Source of the DNA: JBBQFI01 sp038237805
Lineage (GTDB): Bacteria > Verrucomicrobiota > Verrucomicrobiia > Chthoniobacterales > UBA10450
DNA: 64,000 nt
Assembly: GCA_038237805.1 (NCBI GenBank)
Contig: JBBRYI010000015.1
Coordinates: forward strand, 1 to 64,000
Direction: 5' to 3'
The notes beneath the pieces were generated by a model. That model searched no databases, was not told where the DNA came from, and saw nothing but the letters and a program-made list of their open reading frames with translations. A program made the position numbers and the translations under genes. Positions 16,685-25,353 of the stretch are shown piece after piece; the first letter of the stretch is position 1; each line of letters opens with the position of its first letter.

Positions 16685-17901
16685 GGCGTTGAAGGGCGAT
16701 GCTCGACGAGTGAGCGATAAAGCTCCTGCGTCTCTTCCGCGATCGCGGACCAACTGAACTTCTCTTCCGCGCGTTTGCGCCCCGCCTTGCCAAATCTTTC
16801 GCGGAGCGATGGGTCAGCTATGAGTTGATTGATGCGCGCGGCAAGATCGCGGGAAAATTTTTCCGGATGCAGCGGCTGGAATGGACTCTCCTGCATTTGC
16901 TCGACTGGAACCAGAAAACCCGTCTCGCCGTCGACCACAACTTCTTTGATCCCGCCCACTGCGCTTGCCACAACGGCGGTTTCGCACGCCATCGCTTCAA
17001 GATTAATAATACCGAACGGTTCGTAGATCGACGGACAACAAAAAACAGCAGCACGCGAATAAAGTTCGATGACAGCTTTTTTGTCTACCATCTCTTCTAT
17101 CCAAATCACGTCGGATCGTTTCGCTGTCGCCGCCGCAACGGCGGATTTCATTTCTTCGGCGATCTCCGGTGTATCGGGCGCGCCCGCGCAAAGGACGATT
17201 TGAAAACCAGGATCCATGAATTGAATCGCACGCACAAGGTGGATGATTCCCTTCTGTCGCGTGATCCGACCAACAAAAAGCACATACGCTTTTTCGGGAT
17301 CAATCTTATGCCGAATAAGCGCGTCCGTCGTCTCGACACGATGATATTCGTCGAGATCAATTCCGTTGTGAATGATGTGAAGACGCTCCGGCTTCACGTT
17401 GAAGAGCCGCTCGATATCCTTCTTCGTTTCCCCGGAAACAGCGATCACCGCGTCCGCCATCTCAAGCGCGGTGCGTTCGAGCCAGACAGTGAAATCATAA
17501 CCACCGCCAAGTTGTTCCCGCTTCCACGGCCGCAAGGGCTCGAGCGAATGAACGGTAATGGCGAGGGGAAGGCCGTAGTTCAGCTTCGCTAAAATTCCGC
17601 CAAAATGGCTGTACCAAGTATGACAATGAACGATGTCAGCGTCGATCCCGGCAGTATTAAAATCGGTGCAGCGACGGATCGCGCCAAACACAGATTGCAA
17701 TGGTTTTGGGCAAGCGAACGCGCTCGTATCCAAATCGAAACCGGTGACTTTGAGATTTCTCTCGCTCGACTTCTGGTTGCCAAAGCAGCGCACTTCGACC
17801 GCAATATTTTTCGCCAGCTCGCGCGATAAATAATCGACGTGAACTCCGGCACCCCCGTAAACGTTAGGCGGGTATTCGTTCGTCAAAAAAAGAACCTTCA
17901 T
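16675..17901 (-). CDS. glgA: Glycogen synthase, GT4 (Corynebacterium/actinobacterial type GlgA/GlgM)
   Basis: This 408-residue GT-B enzyme starts MKVLFLTNEYPPNVYGGAGVHV, with the KxGG-like donor/acceptor loop typical of starch/glycogen synthases. IVHCHTWYSHFGG follows, then VLFVGRITRQKG and SIYEPFGIINLEAMACETAVVAS with the catalytic Glu pair. This short type uses ADP-glucose to elongate glycogen or to make maltose-1-phosphate; sequence alone does not separate the two. The last residues (after SLVEH) run into the intergenic hairpin repeat, which supplies the stop, so the native C-terminus may have been altered. Confidence 0.9.
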   Translation of the reverse strand: MKVLFLTNEYPPNVYGGAGVHVDYLSRELAKNIAVEVRCFGNQKSSERNLKVTGFDLDTSAFACPKPLQSVFGAIRRCTDFNTAGIDADIVHCHTWYSHFGGILAKLNYGLPLAITVHSLEPLRPWKREQLGGGYDFTVWLERTALEMADAVIAVSGETKKDIERLFNVKPERLHIIHNGIDLDEYHRVETTDALIRHKIDPEKAYVLFVGRITRQKGIIHLVRAIQFMDPGFQIVLCAGAPDTPEIAEEMKSAVAAATAKRSDVIWIEEMVDKKAVIELYSRAAVFCCPSIYEPFGIINLEAMACETAVVASAVGGIKEVVVDGETGFLVPVEQMQESPFQPLHPEKFSRDLAARINQLIADPSLRERFGKAGRKRAEEKFSWSAIAEETQELYRSLVEHRPSTPSS

Positions 17902-17913
17902 CGCTGTCTCTTC

Positions 17914-17934
17914 TATTCGCCGGCCGGGCGAATA
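17914..17934. other. Short GC-rich hairpin between usp and glgA
   Basis: TATTCGCC (17914-17921) and GGCGAATA (17927-17934) are exact complements around a 5-base loop. It lies downstream of the universal stress gene and 13 bases before the glycogen synthase start on the minus strand. No T-run follows, so a processing or leader structure is as likely as a terminator. Confidence 0.4.
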
Positions 17935-17981
17935 ACGCGTGGATTTAGCACCGCGAATTCAATCCGCCAATTAGCGCGAAC

Positions 17982-18407
17982 TCAATTCTTCACCTTTAGC
18001 AACAACACAGGGATGTCTACCTGGTGGCGCACTTTGTCGACGGTGCTGCCATAAAGAATGTCGCTGATGAAGCGATGGCCGTGCGTGCTCATGGCAATTA
18101 ATTCCACCGGTTCGGCACGCGCCAATTTGATGATCTCGGTGGCGGGCTCCCCCATGGCTAAAACCGATCTCACTTCGAATCCTTCCGCTCGTAACTCGCC
18201 TTCCAGAGTGTTGAGATATTCGCGGTCGCGCTTCATCTCTTCGCTCTCCTGCAATTGAAATTGCTCGAAATTACGCGCGACCCAACCATCGGCCACATGC
18301 ACCAGCATTAGTTTTGCATTCGTTAGGCGAGCGAGAGGACGGATGTGCCGCAGGATCGTTTGATCCGTCTCGCGATTTTCTACCGGAACCAAAATCGATT
18401 TGTACAT
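17982..18407 (-). CDS. Universal stress protein, UspA family
   Basis: This 141-residue single-domain cytoplasmic Usp fold starts MYKSILVPVENRETDQTILRHI. The second half has SVLAMGEPATEIIKLAR and the nucleotide-site region MSTHGHRFISDILYGSTVDKV, close to the ATP-binding Gly/Ser pattern of the family, ending IPVLLLKVKN. It is 9 bases downstream of mntH on the same strand, so the two probably share a transcript. Confidence 0.92.
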   Translation of the reverse strand: MYKSILVPVENRETDQTILRHIRPLARLTNAKLMLVHVADGWVARNFEQFQLQESEEMKRDREYLNTLEGELRAEGFEVRSVLAMGEPATEIIKLARAEPVELIAMSTHGHRFISDILYGSTVDKVRHQVDIPVLLLKVKN

Positions 18408-18416
18408 CCTACCTCC

Positions 18417-19781
18417 TCAAAAATGAAACCAATCGCGGAACGTTTGCACGAGCAGCCAGGCGTTGAGCAATCCGATTACGAGCGCGACCAGCCACGCGAG
18501 CACTTTGATCACCGTGCCATTAACAAACTCCCCCATCTTCGCCTTGTCGCTGGTAAACAACACCAGCGGGAAAACCGCGAAGCTCAACTGTAAGCTCAAA
18601 ATTACCTGACTCAGCACAAGCAGGCTCGCGGCGCCCGTTTCACCCGACATGCTTGTAACGATGATCGCCGGAATAATGGCGATCGCCCGCGTGAGTAGCC
18701 GACGCAACCAGGGTCGCAACCGGATGTTCAGGAAGCCTTCCATCACGATCTGCCCGGCCAGAGTACCTGTAAGCGTGGAATTTTGACCCGAAGCAAGCAA
18801 GGCCAGCGCGAACAATGTGCTCGCACCGGTTATGCCGAGCATGGGCGTCAGCAATTTGTACGCTTCCTGGATTTCCGCCACGTCCGTGCGACCACGACTG
18901 TAAAATGTCGCCGCGGCAAGAATGAGAATGGCGGCATTAATAAAGAGCGCGAACATCAGCGCCACCGTCGAATCGATGGTGGCGAACTTAATCGCCTCGC
19001 GTTTCCCCGCGGAATTGAGCTGGTAGCGACGCGTCTGCACAATCGAAGAATGGAGATAAAGATTATGTGGCATGACCGTGGCGCCGAGAATGCCCATCGC
19101 AATGTAGAGCATTCCAGGATCGGTAATGATGCGGTGCGAAGGCACGAAGCCTTTCGCAATGCCGAGCAAAGCCGGATGTGACGCGATCAGTTCCCACAAA
19201 AAACAACCGCCAATCACTGCGATAAGCGAAATCACGAGCGCTTCGATGTAGCGAAATCCCTTGTTTTGCAGAAGCAGGACAAGCAGAACATCGAGCGCGG
19301 TAACGCAAACGCCCACGAGCAGCGGAATTCCGAAGAGAAGATTGAGCGCAATGGCGGATCCGATGACCTCCGCCAGATCGCACGCAGCGATAGCAAGCTC
19401 GCAAATTAACCAGAGCGCGAACGAAACCGGAGCGCTAAAATGATCGTGGCATGCTTGCGCGAGATCGCGCCCGCTGGCGACGCCCAGTCTCACCGCCAGC
19501 GCCTGAAGCAGGATGGCCATGAAATTGGAAAGCATGATCACGCTTAGAAGCGTGAAGTTGTATTTCGAACCACCGGCCAGATCGGTCGCCCAATTGCCGG
19601 GATCCATATAGCCGACCGCAACGAGAAAACCCGGGCCGGCAAAGGCTAGCAGCTTGCGCAGGAAACTGGCGGAGGAAGGGACGACGAGAGTGCGATGGAC
19701 CTCGGAAAGACTTGGCCGCGCGGGCTGCGAATGCCAGCCGGTTTGCGGATGGAGGGCTTCGCTATCTCCCGAATTAGGCAC
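18417..19781 (-). CDS. mntH: Nramp-family Mn2+/divalent metal transporter MntH
   Basis: This 454-residue proton-coupled importer has about eleven membrane helices. Helix 1 contains the metal-binding DPGNWATD at residues 60-67, and helix 6 carries MPHNLYLHSS, the second metal ligand pair of Nramp proteins. The start is GTG at 19781, with a basic N-terminal tail before the first helix. A DtxR/MntR gene is divergent across a 94-base gap containing an 11-bp inverted repeat, which supports manganese-dependent control. Confidence 0.95.
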   Translation of the reverse strand: MPNSGDSEALHPQTGWHSQPARPSLSEVHRTLVVPSSASFLRKLLAFAGPGFLVAVGYMDPGNWATDLAGGSKYNFTLLSVIMLSNFMAILLQALAVRLGVASGRDLAQACHDHFSAPVSFALWLICELAIAACDLAEVIGSAIALNLLFGIPLLVGVCVTALDVLLVLLLQNKGFRYIEALVISLIAVIGGCFLWELIASHPALLGIAKGFVPSHRIITDPGMLYIAMGILGATVMPHNLYLHSSIVQTRRYQLNSAGKREAIKFATIDSTVALMFALFINAAILILAAATFYSRGRTDVAEIQEAYKLLTPMLGITGASTLFALALLASGQNSTLTGTLAGQIVMEGFLNIRLRPWLRRLLTRAIAIIPAIIVTSMSGETGAASLLVLSQVILSLQLSFAVFPLVLFTSDKAKMGEFVNGTVIKVLAWLVALVIGLLNAWLLVQTFRDWFHF

Positions 19782-19785
19782 GACT

Positions 19786-19831
19786 AAATTATTTGTGCAA
19801 TACTATTAATCTGTCAATCGACAAATAATTT
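19786..19831. promoter_or_regulatory. Inverted repeat between mntH and mntR
   Basis: AAATTATTTGT (19786-19796) and ACAAATAATTT (19821-19831) are exact complements with 24 bases between them, in an AT-rich stretch that contrasts with the surroundings. It lies between the divergent starts of mntH and mntR. Binding by MntR is inferred from position. Confidence 0.6.
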
Positions 19832-19875
19832 TGTTTTGACCAAAGCCGATATTCGTCGCTACTTTACCCCTCATC

Positions 19876-20307
19876 GTGCCAGCTAAGAGCAGTCCATCCC
19901 GCAATTCCTCAGCCGTGGAAGATTATCTCGAGCGAATTCTCGAGCTGATTCAATCGAAAGGCTACGCCCGGGTGGTCGACATCGCGGCGAGCTTAAAAAT
20001 TTCGCAAGCCAGCGTGACCAACATGGTGCAGCGCCTCGACGCCGATAGGTTGCTCAAATACGAAAAGTATCGCGGCCTCGTCCTCACCGCAGCGGGCGAA
20101 ACGTTAGCTCGCAGCATTGCCCGGCGTCACCAGCTTCTGACCGATTTTCTGAATCTTCTCGGTCTGGACGAACGCGTCATCAATCACGATGTGGAAGGAA
20201 TGGAACATCACATCAGTCCCTCAACCCTCCGCGCAATCGAGTCCCTCACGCTGCAACTGCGCCGGCGTCCTGCGCTGCTCGCACAGCTGGATACTGCTCG
20301 AGCTTGA
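19876..20307 (+). CDS. mntR: Mn-dependent regulator, DtxR/MntR family
   Basis: This 143-residue regulator with a GTG start has an N-terminal winged helix at about residues 14-75 (VEDYLERILELI, VVDIAASLKISQASVTNMVQRL), followed by the helical metal-binding dimerisation domain with ARRHQLLTDFL and DVEGMEHHISPST, whose Glu/His residues match MntR metal ligands. There is no C-terminal SH3 domain, so it is the short MntR type. It is divergent from mntH. Confidence 0.93.
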   Translation: MPAKSSPSRNSSAVEDYLERILELIQSKGYARVVDIAASLKISQASVTNMVQRLDADRLLKYEKYRGLVLTAAGETLARSIARRHQLLTDFLNLLGLDERVINHDVEGMEHHISPSTLRAIESLTLQLRRRPALLAQLDTARA

Positions 20308-20314
20308 GTTAGCC

Positions 20315-20494
20315 TCAGCTAATTTGCACATCGAGGATTTCGCCAGGCCTGGCGTAAACGTTCAAAGTGATAGGGCGACAGCAGACGGTGCAATCCTCGA
20401 TCATCAATTGCTCGGCCAAAGAAGTATCGAACGTGAGCGGGAACGACTCGCCGCAGTGCGGACAGGTGATTTCGCTTTCAACCATTAATTCCAT
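20315..20494 (-). CDS. CPXCG-motif cysteine-rich zinc-ribbon protein
   Basis: This 59-residue protein contains ITCPHCGESF (Cys 11 and 14) and EDCTVCCRPI (Cys 35, 38, 39), the pattern of the small CPXCG family predicted to bind zinc. It ends EILDVQIS, also typical. The function of the family is unknown. ATG at 20494 has no competitor. It is convergent with mntR, 7 bases away, and is in the same direction as the CNNM gene upstream. Confidence 0.85.
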   Translation of the reverse strand: MELMVESEITCPHCGESFPLTFDTSLAEQLMIEDCTVCCRPITLNVYARPGEILDVQIS

Positions 20495-20554
20495 AAATGC
20501 GTTGTCATCCGTAGAGAGAAACGCGATCTGCGACGCCTAACGAGTGGAGCGATG

Positions 20555-21952
20555 TCACTTCGCTTCCGCCGCAGCGACGGAAGATTCGTTGCACTTGCGG
20601 AAGTGCAGTTTTTTTACCCGGCGACTGGCCGCTTCCGTGACCGTGACAAGATAATCGCCAATGCGCACCTCCTCACCCTGCTTCGGCAAATGGCCGAGCA
20701 AATGCGTGACATAACCGCCGATCGTACTAACGTCCGCGCTTTCCAATTCGAGCCCGGTCAGATCGTTCAGCTCATAAAGTCCAAGCGCCCCCTCGACCGC
20801 GAATTCATTTTCATTGATTCGACGAAATTCTTCCTTGTCCGTATCAAATTCGTCCTGAATATCACCGACCAATTCTTCGAGAATATTTTCCAGCGTGACC
20901 ATTCCTACGGTCCCGCCAAATTCATCGACCGCCATGGCAAGATGCGCGTGCTTGCTCAGGAAAAGAGTGAGCAACTTTTCCAACGACATCATTTCCGGGA
21001 CCGGCATCAGTTCGCGTTTAATCCGCATCAAATCCGGATCGGAATCGCGCAACGTCGGAAGAAGTTCCTTGATGTGAATGAGGCCGAGCGTGTGATCGAG
21101 ATGTCCTCGCACAAGCGGGAATCGTGTGTGCCGCGATTCGATTGCTTTCTTCACGTTAGCTTCGAAACCGTCCTCGATATCGAGATAAACGATTTCGCCG
21201 CGCGGCGTCATGATATCGCGCACGACGCGTTGTCGTAGATCGAGTGCGTTGACGAGTAAGTTGCGACCGAGAGGCGAGACTTCCTCGGACCTTTCGCTTT
21301 GATCCAGAATGAGGCGCAATTCTTCTTCGCTGTGGGCGAGCTCAGTCTTGGGCACCGGCTTCAAGCGCAGAAGTTTTTGCAAAACAAAGTTGGCTGACTT
21401 GTTCAAAAGCCAGATTGCAGGCTTGAATAAAATGTAAAAACCGCCGAGCGGCCGCACCAAACTCAGCGCGACTGGGAGCGGATTCGTGATCGCAATATAT
21501 TTTGGCGCCAGTTCACCGAAGACGATGTGGAGGAAGGTGATTCCGCTGAAGGCGAGCGCGATCGAAACGGCGGAAACGATCGTGTGCGAGTGGACGCCGA
21601 ACAAAGCGAAGAAGGGCTCGAGCATTTGCACGAGAAAAAGTTCGCCGATCCAGCCCAAGGCCAGACTCGCGAGGGTGACGCCGAGTTGAGTTGCGGAAAG
21701 ATAAGCGTCGAGATGCGCGCGCACATGTTTGGCAAAAACCGCGCGCACGTTTCCTTCATCGGCCAAGGCGTCGAGCTGACTGCTACGGACTTTGACGAGG
21801 GCAAACTCGCACGCGACAAAAAATCCGTTCAGCACGACAAGCGCGACGATGGCGGCAAGTTTGAAGAAAAGAACACCGGGCGAATCCCAATGTTCAATAA
21901 TTGCAGCCGCGAAGTCGGTCTTTGCCAGAAAAGTAAATAACAACAAGCTCAT
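20555..21952 (-). CDS. CNNM/CorC-family (hemolysin-like) membrane protein with CBS pair
   Basis: This 465-residue inner-membrane protein has an N-terminal DUF21/CNNM domain with about four hydrophobic segments (residues ~25-190, including FFVACEFALVKVR and HIVFGELAPKYIA), then two CBS modules at about 215-340 (RDIMTPRGEIVYLD, HLAMAVDEFGGTVGMVTLEN). It ends with the CorC/HlyC domain. Related proteins take part in Mg2+/Co2+ export; the old hemolysin label is misleading. ATG at 21952 is preferred over a GTG at 21973. The gap to the CPXCG gene holds a GCCTAACGAGT word (20535-20545). Confidence 0.92.
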   Translation of the reverse strand: MSLLLFTFLAKTDFAAAIIEHWDSPGVLFFKLAAIVALVVLNGFFVACEFALVKVRSSQLDALADEGNVRAVFAKHVRAHLDAYLSATQLGVTLASLALGWIGELFLVQMLEPFFALFGVHSHTIVSAVSIALAFSGITFLHIVFGELAPKYIAITNPLPVALSLVRPLGGFYILFKPAIWLLNKSANFVLQKLLRLKPVPKTELAHSEEELRLILDQSERSEEVSPLGRNLLVNALDLRQRVVRDIMTPRGEIVYLDIEDGFEANVKKAIESRHTRFPLVRGHLDHTLGLIHIKELLPTLRDSDPDLMRIKRELMPVPEMMSLEKLLTLFLSKHAHLAMAVDEFGGTVGMVTLENILEELVGDIQDEFDTDKEEFRRINENEFAVEGALGLYELNDLTGLELESADVSTIGGYVTHLLGHLPKQGEEVRIGDYLVTVTEAASRRVKKLHFRKCNESSVAAAEAK

Positions 21953-21994
21953 TACGCGGATGCTTCCCTGCACCCGAACCCCGCGCTGCGAAGT

Positions 21995-22264
21995 TTACCA
22001 GCTCGACTTCGTGACACCCGGGATTTGTCCCGAGGAAGCGAGTTCGCGGAAAGTGAGCCGCGAAATTTTAAAACGACGGATAAACGCGCGGCGCCGCCCG
22101 GTTACTTCGCAACGATTCACCACCCGCGTGGGGCTGGCGTCGCGCGGCAATTGCGAAAGTCCAATATAATCCTTCTTCGCCTTCAATTCCGCTCGCACCG
22201 CCGCATATTTCTTCACCGTCGCGCGCTTGCGGTTGTTGCGATTGATCCAGGAAGTCTTGGCCAT
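21995..22264 (-). CDS. rpsN: 30S ribosomal protein S14 (zinc-free long form)
   Basis: This 89-residue protein starts MAKTSWINRNNRKRATVKKY and contains LPRDASPTRVVNRCEVTGRRRAFIRRFKISR, with the closing GQIPGVTKSSW characteristic of S14. It lacks the CxxC pairs of the short zinc-binding form. It stands apart from the main ribosomal clusters. The start at 22264 matches the family; the open frame upstream to 22597 does not. Confidence 0.97.
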   Translation of the reverse strand: MAKTSWINRNNRKRATVKKYAAVRAELKAKKDYIGLSQLPRDASPTRVVNRCEVTGRRRAFIRRFKISRLTFRELASSGQIPGVTKSSW

Positions 22265-22374
22265 AAACGAACGCGGAACGTAGCGGACAAGGTTCAAAAA
22301 GCAACCGCTTTTTCCTGCAACCACTGCTTGGAAATGAGCAACCAAATCCCGGTTCCAATCCGAATTGATCGGCA

Positions 22375-23181
22375 ATGTTCCCGCTTTATCAAAAGGAATT
22401 GCCGGCGACCGCGACGGACCTAACTCTTGCTCTGACGGCGAGTCTGCGCCGGGCTGTGCAGGTTCCGGGCGACCCGGTTTTCGTGCGCGACAACGTCTAT
22501 CCTCATCTTGCTGAAATTTTGATTGATCTGAGCGGAGCAAAAGCGCGATTGGATGCGCCGCGTCCTGCGCTACCGGAAGGAAAAGGCGAGCCTGCAATCA
22601 CAGCGCAGCGTTTCGCATTGAAAGCGCAGCCACTATCAGTGGGCGACGCGGCCCTTAATCTAGTGATCGATGCGTATGAGATTGTTCTGCATCAAAGCAG
22701 CGACAGCGCAGGCAATCTCTTCCTTAAACTACAGCGCGCTGACCATGGACGAGTTGCCATCGCGATTGCGCGGCGAGATTTGGAATGGCTTATCGATAAA
22801 TTCGCAAAGATCGAAGCCGGCAAACACGGAGTCGCAATCGAGCAGGTGCAATTGAACCTAACGAGTCGAGGACCACGCTCGTTAGGCGTAGAAGTTCGCT
22901 TGCAGGCGCGCAAGCTCTTCATTCGCGCGATCATCCGCATCGCGGGCGTGTTGAAGATCGACGAACAACTTGTGGCGCGCATTTCTGGTCTTACCTGCAG
23001 CGGCGAGGGCGCAATGGCCACGTTGGCATGCGGCGTTCTCACGCCTCATTTGCAAGCGTTACAAAATCGTAATTTCCCATTACTCGCGCTTCCGCTTGGG
23101 GAGGTGCAACTTCGGGACATCAACCTAAATGTTTTCGATGGGATCGAAGTTACCGCTGAATTCGGCGCTGTTCCGGCGTGA
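22375..23181 (+). CDS. Hypothetical protein, 268 residues
   Basis: I do not recognise a family. The protein has no signal peptide or membrane helix. A predicted beta-rich middle and the stretch LQARKLFIRAIIRIAGVLKIDEQLVARISGL near residues 178-208 recall lipid-binding or secretion-associated folds, but this is weak. Codon use and Arg/Ala/Leu content match its neighbours. It is divergent from rpsN and 81 bases upstream of the transglutaminase. Two facing copies of the dispersed CCTAACGA word lie within it (22857-22887), encoding NLTS and RSLGV. Confidence 0.75.
   Translation: MFPLYQKELPATATDLTLALTASLRRAVQVPGDPVFVRDNVYPHLAEILIDLSGAKARLDAPRPALPEGKGEPAITAQRFALKAQPLSVGDAALNLVIDAYEIVLHQSSDSAGNLFLKLQRADHGRVAIAIARRDLEWLIDKFAKIEAGKHGVAIEQVQLNLTSRGPRSLGVEVRLQARKLFIRAIIRIAGVLKIDEQLVARISGLTCSGEGAMATLACGVLTPHLQALQNRNFPLLALPLGEVQLRDINLNVFDGIEVTAEFGAVPA
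22857..22887. repeat. Facing pair of the dispersed CCTAACGAG word
   Basis: CCTAACGAG at 22857-22865 and CTCGTTAGG at 22878-22886 are exact reverse complements 12 bases apart inside a coding region, able to form a 9-bp stem. It is the only closely paired instance in the window, recalling the paired uptake words of Neisseria, which there act as terminators; here the pair lies mid-gene. Confidence 0.7.
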
Positions 23182-23262
23182 AAGCGAAGCGAAAATTATG
23201 CTTTGCTAAGTCTGCAACCCAGGTATGATCGCGCGCTCGCAAAACCAACACTCCTCTCCCCC

Positions 23263-24087
23263 ATGATCATCAAGATCGGTTTTGATATTGAATTCAAATT
23301 GCTCGGCCCGACGCCGATGGTTGTGATGCTGTACGTGCATCCATCACGTCGTGCTGATCTGCGCACCGAAGAAAACCTGGTCGTAACTCCAAACGTTCCG
23401 GTGACCAAGTTCACCGATTTCTATGGCAACCTTTGTGGGCGGCTTGTCGGTCCAGCTAGCAACATCCGATTCACACTCGATGCGTCGATCGAGGATCACG
23501 GAGAGCCTGATCGCAAACAGTGTCCAAAAGCCGTGCAGCAAAAAATCGAAGATCTTCCCGACGAAGCGCTCGGTTATCTTCTCGCCAGTCGATACTGCGA
23601 AGTGGACAAACTTTCAGACATAGCGTGGAACCTTTTTGGAAACACTGCGCCCGGCTGGCCCCGCGTACAGGCGATTTGCGATTGGGTGAATCAACACATT
23701 ACCTTTGGTTACCAGTACGCCGATCAGAACAAATCCGCTTTTGATGTTTACGGCGATGGCAAAGGCGTTTGCCGCGATTTTAATCATCTCGCCGTCACCT
23801 TCTGTCGCGCCATGAATATTCCTGCGCGCTACGTTACCGGATATCTCGGTGACATCGGCGTGCCGGCTGCGCCCTACCCGGGGGATTTCAGCGCGTGGTT
23901 CGAAGTTTATCTTGGCGACCGCTGGCATGCGTTTGATGCGCGCCACAATTGTCCGCGCATTGGCCGAATCTTGATAGCGGCAGGCCGAGATGCGGCGGAT
24001 GTGGCGATGACAACCAATTTCGGGCGCGCCATTTTGAAAAAATTTGTCATTGTCACGGATGAAATGCGCAACGGAATAGCAGCGTAA
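23263..24087 (+). CDS. Transglutaminase-like cysteine protease family protein
   Basis: The 274-residue protein has an N-terminal beta domain followed by a transglutaminase core. The catalytic Cys is in GKGVCRDFNHLAV (Cys ~170), the His/Asp pair in AWFEVYLGDRWHAFDARHN near residues 210-228, and RVQAICDWVNQHITFGY is the typical lead-in. Bacterial members usually cleave peptides or act with peptide-amide ligases; the substrate is unknown. ATG at 23263 gives MIIKIGFDIEF, which matches relatives better than the earlier ATG at 23203. Confidence 0.88.
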   Translation: MIIKIGFDIEFKLLGPTPMVVMLYVHPSRRADLRTEENLVVTPNVPVTKFTDFYGNLCGRLVGPASNIRFTLDASIEDHGEPDRKQCPKAVQQKIEDLPDEALGYLLASRYCEVDKLSDIAWNLFGNTAPGWPRVQAICDWVNQHITFGYQYADQNKSAFDVYGDGKGVCRDFNHLAVTFCRAMNIPARYVTGYLGDIGVPAAPYPGDFSAWFEVYLGDRWHAFDARHNCPRIGRILIAAGRDAADVAMTTNFGRAILKKFVIVTDEMRNGIAA

Positions 24088-24151
24088 TTGTCTTTGGCGA
24101 TACCGTTGTCGTCATCCTGATTGCGCGCGCAGCGCGGTCGCACAACGCTAA

Positions 24152-25258
24152 CTATTGCCTCGCCAATCGCCGGAACAGCCAGGCGCCGAGTGCGAGAAAC
24201 AAAATATTGGGCAACCAAACGAGGTACTCCGGATGCAATCTCGGATTCGCGCGCAACGTGTCGGCGATGATGATGAAAAGAAAGTACACGATCGCGACGA
24301 CCAGACTCATGAGAAAACCGATCGAAGTCTCGCGGCGATGTGCAGTCACGCCGAGCGGCACACCAATCAAGGCGAACGCGAGGCAGGAAAATGGAAATGA
24401 GAAACGCTTGTTGATCTCAGTGCGGCTCGCGCTCTGTTCGTGCCGATCGCCAGTTTTGAGTTGATCAAGCAATTGCTCGATGGAGAGCGCGGAGCGGCTC
24501 GGCTGTTTCTTTTCTCTATCATAAAGGTCGCTCAGGCTGATCGGCAACGTTCCCTCGGCCATGTTGATTCCGTCGCGGATTTTGCGCAGATCCCACGGAT
24601 TAGCTTCATCGCGCTGTTGATAGCGAGCGCGGTAGAGATGCATCAGGATTCGTTTGTTCGCGAGGTCAGCCTCCAATTTTCCTGTCTTGGCGAAAGTGAC
24701 TTTCATCGGCATGCCATTTTCGTCCATTTCGAAGACAATGATGTTCTCCAGTCTTTTTCCCTGCTTCTTGCCGACGTAAATTTTTCGGCCAGGGAATTCG
24801 TCGATGACCTGATCGCTGCCGAATAACGCCATCGGGTTCCGCGTCGCGAGATCGAAGATCGTGCTCCGCAACTGCTCCTGCGCCGCGGGTGCGACTTTTA
24901 CATTAAGCCAGAGACAGATAGCGGTGGCCGCCAGGGCGATGAAAAGCAACGGAACACAAACCCGCGTGACGCTTACGCCATTGCTACGCAAAGCAATCAA
25001 CTCGTTATCCGCGGAAAGCCGGCCGAAAACCAAAAGGATGGCCGTGAGCAATCCCCACGGAATGGTAAAGATGAGCGAGAACGGCAAAACGTAAGCGATA
25101 AATGTGAACAGATATTCCGCCGGCACATCGTTATTCACGAGCAGTGGCAGGAGTTTTCGAAAAATATTGCCGACCACGAGCACGAGACTGAGCACAAAAA
25201 TCGCAAACAGAATGTTCACGAGCAGCTCGCGGCTTACGAATCGGTCGATCAATCTCAT
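24152..25258 (-). CDS. LptF/LptG-family (YjgP/YjgQ) lipopolysaccharide export permease
   Basis: This 368-residue inner-membrane component of the Lpt machine extracts LPS for transport to the outer membrane. It starts MRLIDRFVSRELLVNILFAIF. Six membrane helices flank a periplasmic beta-jellyroll (about residues 130-270). The second half has NKRFSFPFSCLAFALIGVPLGVTAHRRETSIGF, the family signature after the domain. LptF and LptG are too alike to separate by eye; only one copy is in the window. Confidence 0.92.
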   Translation of the reverse strand: MRLIDRFVSRELLVNILFAIFVLSLVLVVGNIFRKLLPLLVNNDVPAEYLFTFIAYVLPFSLIFTIPWGLLTAILLVFGRLSADNELIALRSNGVSVTRVCVPLLFIALAATAICLWLNVKVAPAAQEQLRSTIFDLATRNPMALFGSDQVIDEFPGRKIYVGKKQGKRLENIIVFEMDENGMPMKVTFAKTGKLEADLANKRILMHLYRARYQQRDEANPWDLRKIRDGINMAEGTLPISLSDLYDREKKQPSRSALSIEQLLDQLKTGDRHEQSASRTEINKRFSFPFSCLAFALIGVPLGVTAHRRETSIGFLMSLVVAIVYFLFIIIADTLRANPRLHPEYLVWLPNILFLALGAWLFRRLARQ

Positions 25259-25353
25259 CGGGTTCCTTGTTAGTTCCTTTCCCTATTGCTGACAAGTGAA
25301 GCACCCAAGTGCGCGATTTCCTTCCACACGAACTTTGCTACCTTGAAGGCCGA

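Noticed and set aside
24100..24150. Possible further copy of the GTCATCCCGAGCG repeat
   Set aside because: Only CGTCATCCTGA and a weak complementary part are present; too little to call.
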